The notes under the pieces: model-generated
What the model saw: only the letters and a program-made list of their open reading frames with translations
What the model was told of the DNA's origin: nothing
Database searches by the model: none
Position numbers and translations under genes: made by a program
Origin: Planctomycetota bacterium
GTDB lineage: Bacteria; Planctomycetota; Phycisphaerae; Phycisphaerales; UBA5793
Reading direction: 5' to 3'
DNA: 56,051 nucleotides
Assembly: GCA_963205185.1 (NCBI GenBank)
Contig: CAUJHZ010000057.1
Span: 1 to 56,051, forward strand
Part shown: piece by piece, positions 53,965 through 56,051 of the stretch
Layout of the letters: every line of letters starts with the position of its first letter
Position numbering within the stretch: the stretch's first letter is position 1

Positions 53965-55737
53965 TTACTTCGCTTCCGGCTTGAGCAGAATGTTCAGCTC
54001 ATCCAACTGCTTTGCACCCACTGCCGAGGGCGCCTGCATCATCAGGTCCGCGCCCGTCTGCGTCTTGGGGAAGGCGATGACGTCGCGGATGTTGTCCGTC
54101 TTGCACAGCAGCATGACGAGGCGGTCGAGTCCCATGGCGAAGCCGCCCAGCGGCGGGCAGCCGTAGGACATCGCCTCGATGAGAAAGCCGAATCGATCCT
54201 TCGCCTCTTCATCGGAGATGTTGAGCAGTTTGAAGATCTTCTGCTGCACCTCGGGCTGGTGGATACGGATCGAGCCGCTGACCATCTCGTGGCCGTTGAT
54301 GACAAAGTCATACGTCTGGGCGGTGATCTTGTGCGGGTCGGTTTCGAGCAGGTGGAGCTGCTCAGGCCGCGGCGCGCAGAACGGGTGATGGGCGCTGTCC
54401 CAGCGCTGGTCTTCCTCGTTCCAGAGAAACAGCGGGAAGTCCACAACCCAGAACATCGCCCACTGGTTCTCGGAGGCGAGTTTGAGTTCGTTGGCCATCT
54501 TGCGGCGCAGTTCGCCGAGCACGCGGTTGACCACGTCGAGCTTGTCAGCGGCAAAGCAGATGAGATCGCCGTCGTTGGCGCCGAGCGTGGCGATGAGTTC
54601 AGGGGCGACGGCGTCGAGAAACTTGGCGATGCCGCCTTCGAGTTTGCCGCCCGCACTGACCTTCGTCGTCGGCAGGCCGCCGGCGCCGAACTGCTTGACC
54701 CACTCGGCCAGCGCATCGGTCTGCTTGCGCGAGAATGAGCCGGCGCCGGGCACGGCAATCGCCTTGACCACGCCGCCGCTCTCCATCGCGGAGGTGAACA
54801 CGCGGAAGTCGCACTTCCTGGCGATCGCGGTGATGTCGTAGAGCTTGACGCCGTAACGCAGGTCCGGCTTGTCGCTGCCGTAGGTGTTCATGACCTCGTC
54901 GTAGGTGAGGCGCGGAATGTCGCTCACTTCGACGTTGAGCAACTCCTTCCACACGGCCCGGATGACCTGCTCGAACGCGGCGAACACATCATCCTGCTCG
55001 ACGAACGCCATCTCGACGTCGAGCTGGGTGAACTCCGGCTGGCGGTCGAAGCGCAGGTTCTCGTCGCGGAAACACTTGACGATCTGGAAGTAGCGGTCAA
55101 AGCCCGACATCATCAGGATCTGCTTGAGAATCTGCGGGCTCTGCGGCAGGGCGTAGAACGTGCGCGGCATGAGCCGGCAGGGCACGAGAAAGTCGCGCGC
55201 GCCTTCGGGCGTGCTCTTGCACAGCACCGGCGTCTCGATCTCGCAGAAGCCCATCTCCGTCATCGTGTTGCGGATGATCTGCGTCACCTTGTGGCGCGTG
55301 CGGATGATCTGCTGCATCCGCGGCCGGCGCAGGTCGATGTAGCGGTAGCGCAGGCGCGTGTCTTCCGACACCGCGCCGGTGTCATCGCGCGATTCATCGG
55401 GGAGCATCGGCGGCTTGGCGCACTTGTTGAGCCGCTCGGACTTGCCGACAACGATCTCGATCTCGCCGGTGGGGATTTTCGCGTTGACGCTTTGCCGCTT
55501 GACGATCTTGCCCTGGGCGGCGATGACATCTTCGCGCCGGTACGTCGCGGCGAGGTCGTACATCTCCTTCCCCTGGTCGGGGTCGAAGACGAGTTGCGTG
55601 ACGCCGGTGTGGTCGCGGACGTCGATGAAGATGAGGCTGCCGTGGTGGCGATAGGAATCGACCCAGCCGTTGAGCGTGACGGTCCGGCCGACATTTTCGG
55701 CCCGCAGTTCGCCGCATTTATGAGTGCGTTTGAGCAT
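53965..55737 (-). CDS. aspS: Aspartate-tRNA ligase
   Basis: The 590-residue protein is a bacterial-type class II synthetase. It has an OB-fold anticodon domain (VTLNGWVDSYRHHGSLIFIDVRD), motif 2 FRDENLRFDRQPEFTQLDVEM, the bacterial GAD insertion (about 300-410) and motif 3 GGFAMGLDRLVMLL. Length is normal. If the organism lacks an AsnRS it could be non-discriminating, acting with GatCAB; the window cannot settle this. Confidence 0.96.
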   Translation of the reverse strand: MLKRTHKCGELRAENVGRTVTLNGWVDSYRHHGSLIFIDVRDHTGVTQLVFDPDQGKEMYDLAATYRREDVIAAQGKIVKRQSVNAKIPTGEIEIVVGKSERLNKCAKPPMLPDESRDDTGAVSEDTRLRYRYIDLRRPRMQQIIRTRHKVTQIIRNTMTEMGFCEIETPVLCKSTPEGARDFLVPCRLMPRTFYALPQSPQILKQILMMSGFDRYFQIVKCFRDENLRFDRQPEFTQLDVEMAFVEQDDVFAAFEQVIRAVWKELLNVEVSDIPRLTYDEVMNTYGSDKPDLRYGVKLYDITAIARKCDFRVFTSAMESGGVVKAIAVPGAGSFSRKQTDALAEWVKQFGAGGLPTTKVSAGGKLEGGIAKFLDAVAPELIATLGANDGDLICFAADKLDVVNRVLGELRRKMANELKLASENQWAMFWVVDFPLFLWNEEDQRWDSAHHPFCAPRPEQLHLLETDPHKITAQTYDFVINGHEMVSGSIRIHQPEVQQKIFKLLNISDEEAKDRFGFLIEAMSYGCPPLGGFAMGLDRLVMLLCKTDNIRDVIAFPKTQTGADLMMQAPSAVGAKQLDELNILLKPEAK

Positions 55738-55783
55738 GGCGAAGATGGTACGCGCGGGCGGGGGGTTTTGCGCGAGGACGCCC

Positions 55784-55940
55784 GATCGCCGGGCCTGCGC
55801 AGAGCCTTGTCCCGACCTGCCGCTGCCAATGAAATCTCTCTCTATCTTCGTGCTCTTCGAGCCCTTTGTGGTGAACGTTGGGCATCCGAACGCGCGCTGT
55901 ACGCCCGGGACGCCGGGCCTGCGCCGAGCCTTGTCCCGAC
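55784..55940. repeat. Intergenic repeats at right end
   Basis: CCGGGCCTGCGC(A/C)GAGCCTTGTCCCGACCT occurs near 55789 and again near 55914; the left end holds an inverted copy (132-160). Between them is CTTCGTGCTCTTCGAGCCCTTTGTGGTG, a type of low-complexity spacer repeat. No gene is seen in 55738-56051. Confidence 0.7.
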
Positions 55941-56051
55941 CTTGTATCTTTCCTCTGTGGTCTGATTCGAGTATGACTGTGCCAGTGACAACGACGCCCC
56001 GCCGCGCGGCGGGGCGTCGTTGGCCGGTCGGCAGATCGTCCCGACCTCGGT
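55912..56051. repeat. Right copy of terminal inverted repeat
   Basis: Inverted match to 23-162 (perfect over 55927-56051). It contains the same 32-bp palindrome at 55990-56021. Confidence 0.9.

Overview
The window looks like a fragment of a high-GC planctomycete genome, probably from the Phycisphaerae side of the phylum. I base this on the base composition, two secreted proteins ending in a PEP-CTERM-type tail (IPAPG, hydrophobic helix, Arg-rich end), a CxxC-YDLTGN-CPECG zinc ribbon on a membrane protein, tandem type IV prepilin-like proteins with N-methylation signals, and HpnCDE plus MEP-pathway isoprenoid genes. It is ordinary chromosome: no plasmid, phage or CRISPR module was seen. The two ends are inverted copies of one ~140-bp repeat (perfect over 125 bp), so the window may be a contig that stops in a repeat.

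Layout. 1-664: non-coding repeats. 665-3180: pirin, then a two-part YeeE/YedE sulfur permease with an ArsR-type regulator and an AT-rich operator candidate. 3450-7721: a canonical PilT-like ATPase, a membrane-anchored PilB/GspE-like protein whose ATPase motifs have all decayed, and a CvpA-like membrane protein. 7798-10243: ispE and an HtrA-type protease. 10293-10424: candidate small RNA on the minus strand. 10568-13164: a motif-less squalene/phytoene synthase-like protein, shikimate kinase and a sugar-phosphate isomerase-like protein. 13306-15299: split b6-type cytochrome b with no Rieske or cytochrome c partner nearby. 15363-18639 (minus): hpnC-hpnD-hpnE, overlapping and divergent from ispH (18723-19793). 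20165-21744: two tandem PEP-CTERM proteins. 21787-24484: rlmN and a zinc-ribbon/helical-repeat membrane protein. 24635-24708: tRNA-Arg. 24788-31435: secreted subtilase, M3 metallopeptidase, greA, S10-type carboxypeptidase. 31446-34604 (minus): operon of DUF2752 protein, two lipoproteins and a glycosyltransferase. 34824-39806 (minus): helicase-nuclease fusion with two small upstream genes, and a separate lipoprotein. 40212-41241: attenuator-like terminator and serine O-acetyltransferase. 41363-41747: tRNA-Pro, a GIY-YIG nuclease and a partial second copy of the tRNA. 41856-44375 (minus): duplicated prepilin-like genes with matching terminators. 44834-45955: M29 aminopeptidase. 46135-47754: four tandem small secreted four-cysteine proteins. 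47770-55737: dicarboxylate symporter, NAD-dependent epimerase-like protein, CvpA-like protein, small membrane protein, asnB and aspS.

Functional threads. IspE and IspH (MEP pathway) feed isoprenoid units to HpnC/D/E, which make squalene; a degenerate member of the same synthase fold lies nearby. The pil-like ATPases, prepilin-like proteins and secreted peptidases suggest an envelope secretion or pilus system whose other parts lie elsewhere. The least ordinary pieces are the tRNA-Pro/GIY-YIG/partial-tRNA unit, the decayed membrane-anchored PilB homologue, the four-gene cysteine-protein array, and two candidate structured RNAs (10293-10392 minus; leader ending at 40241 plus).
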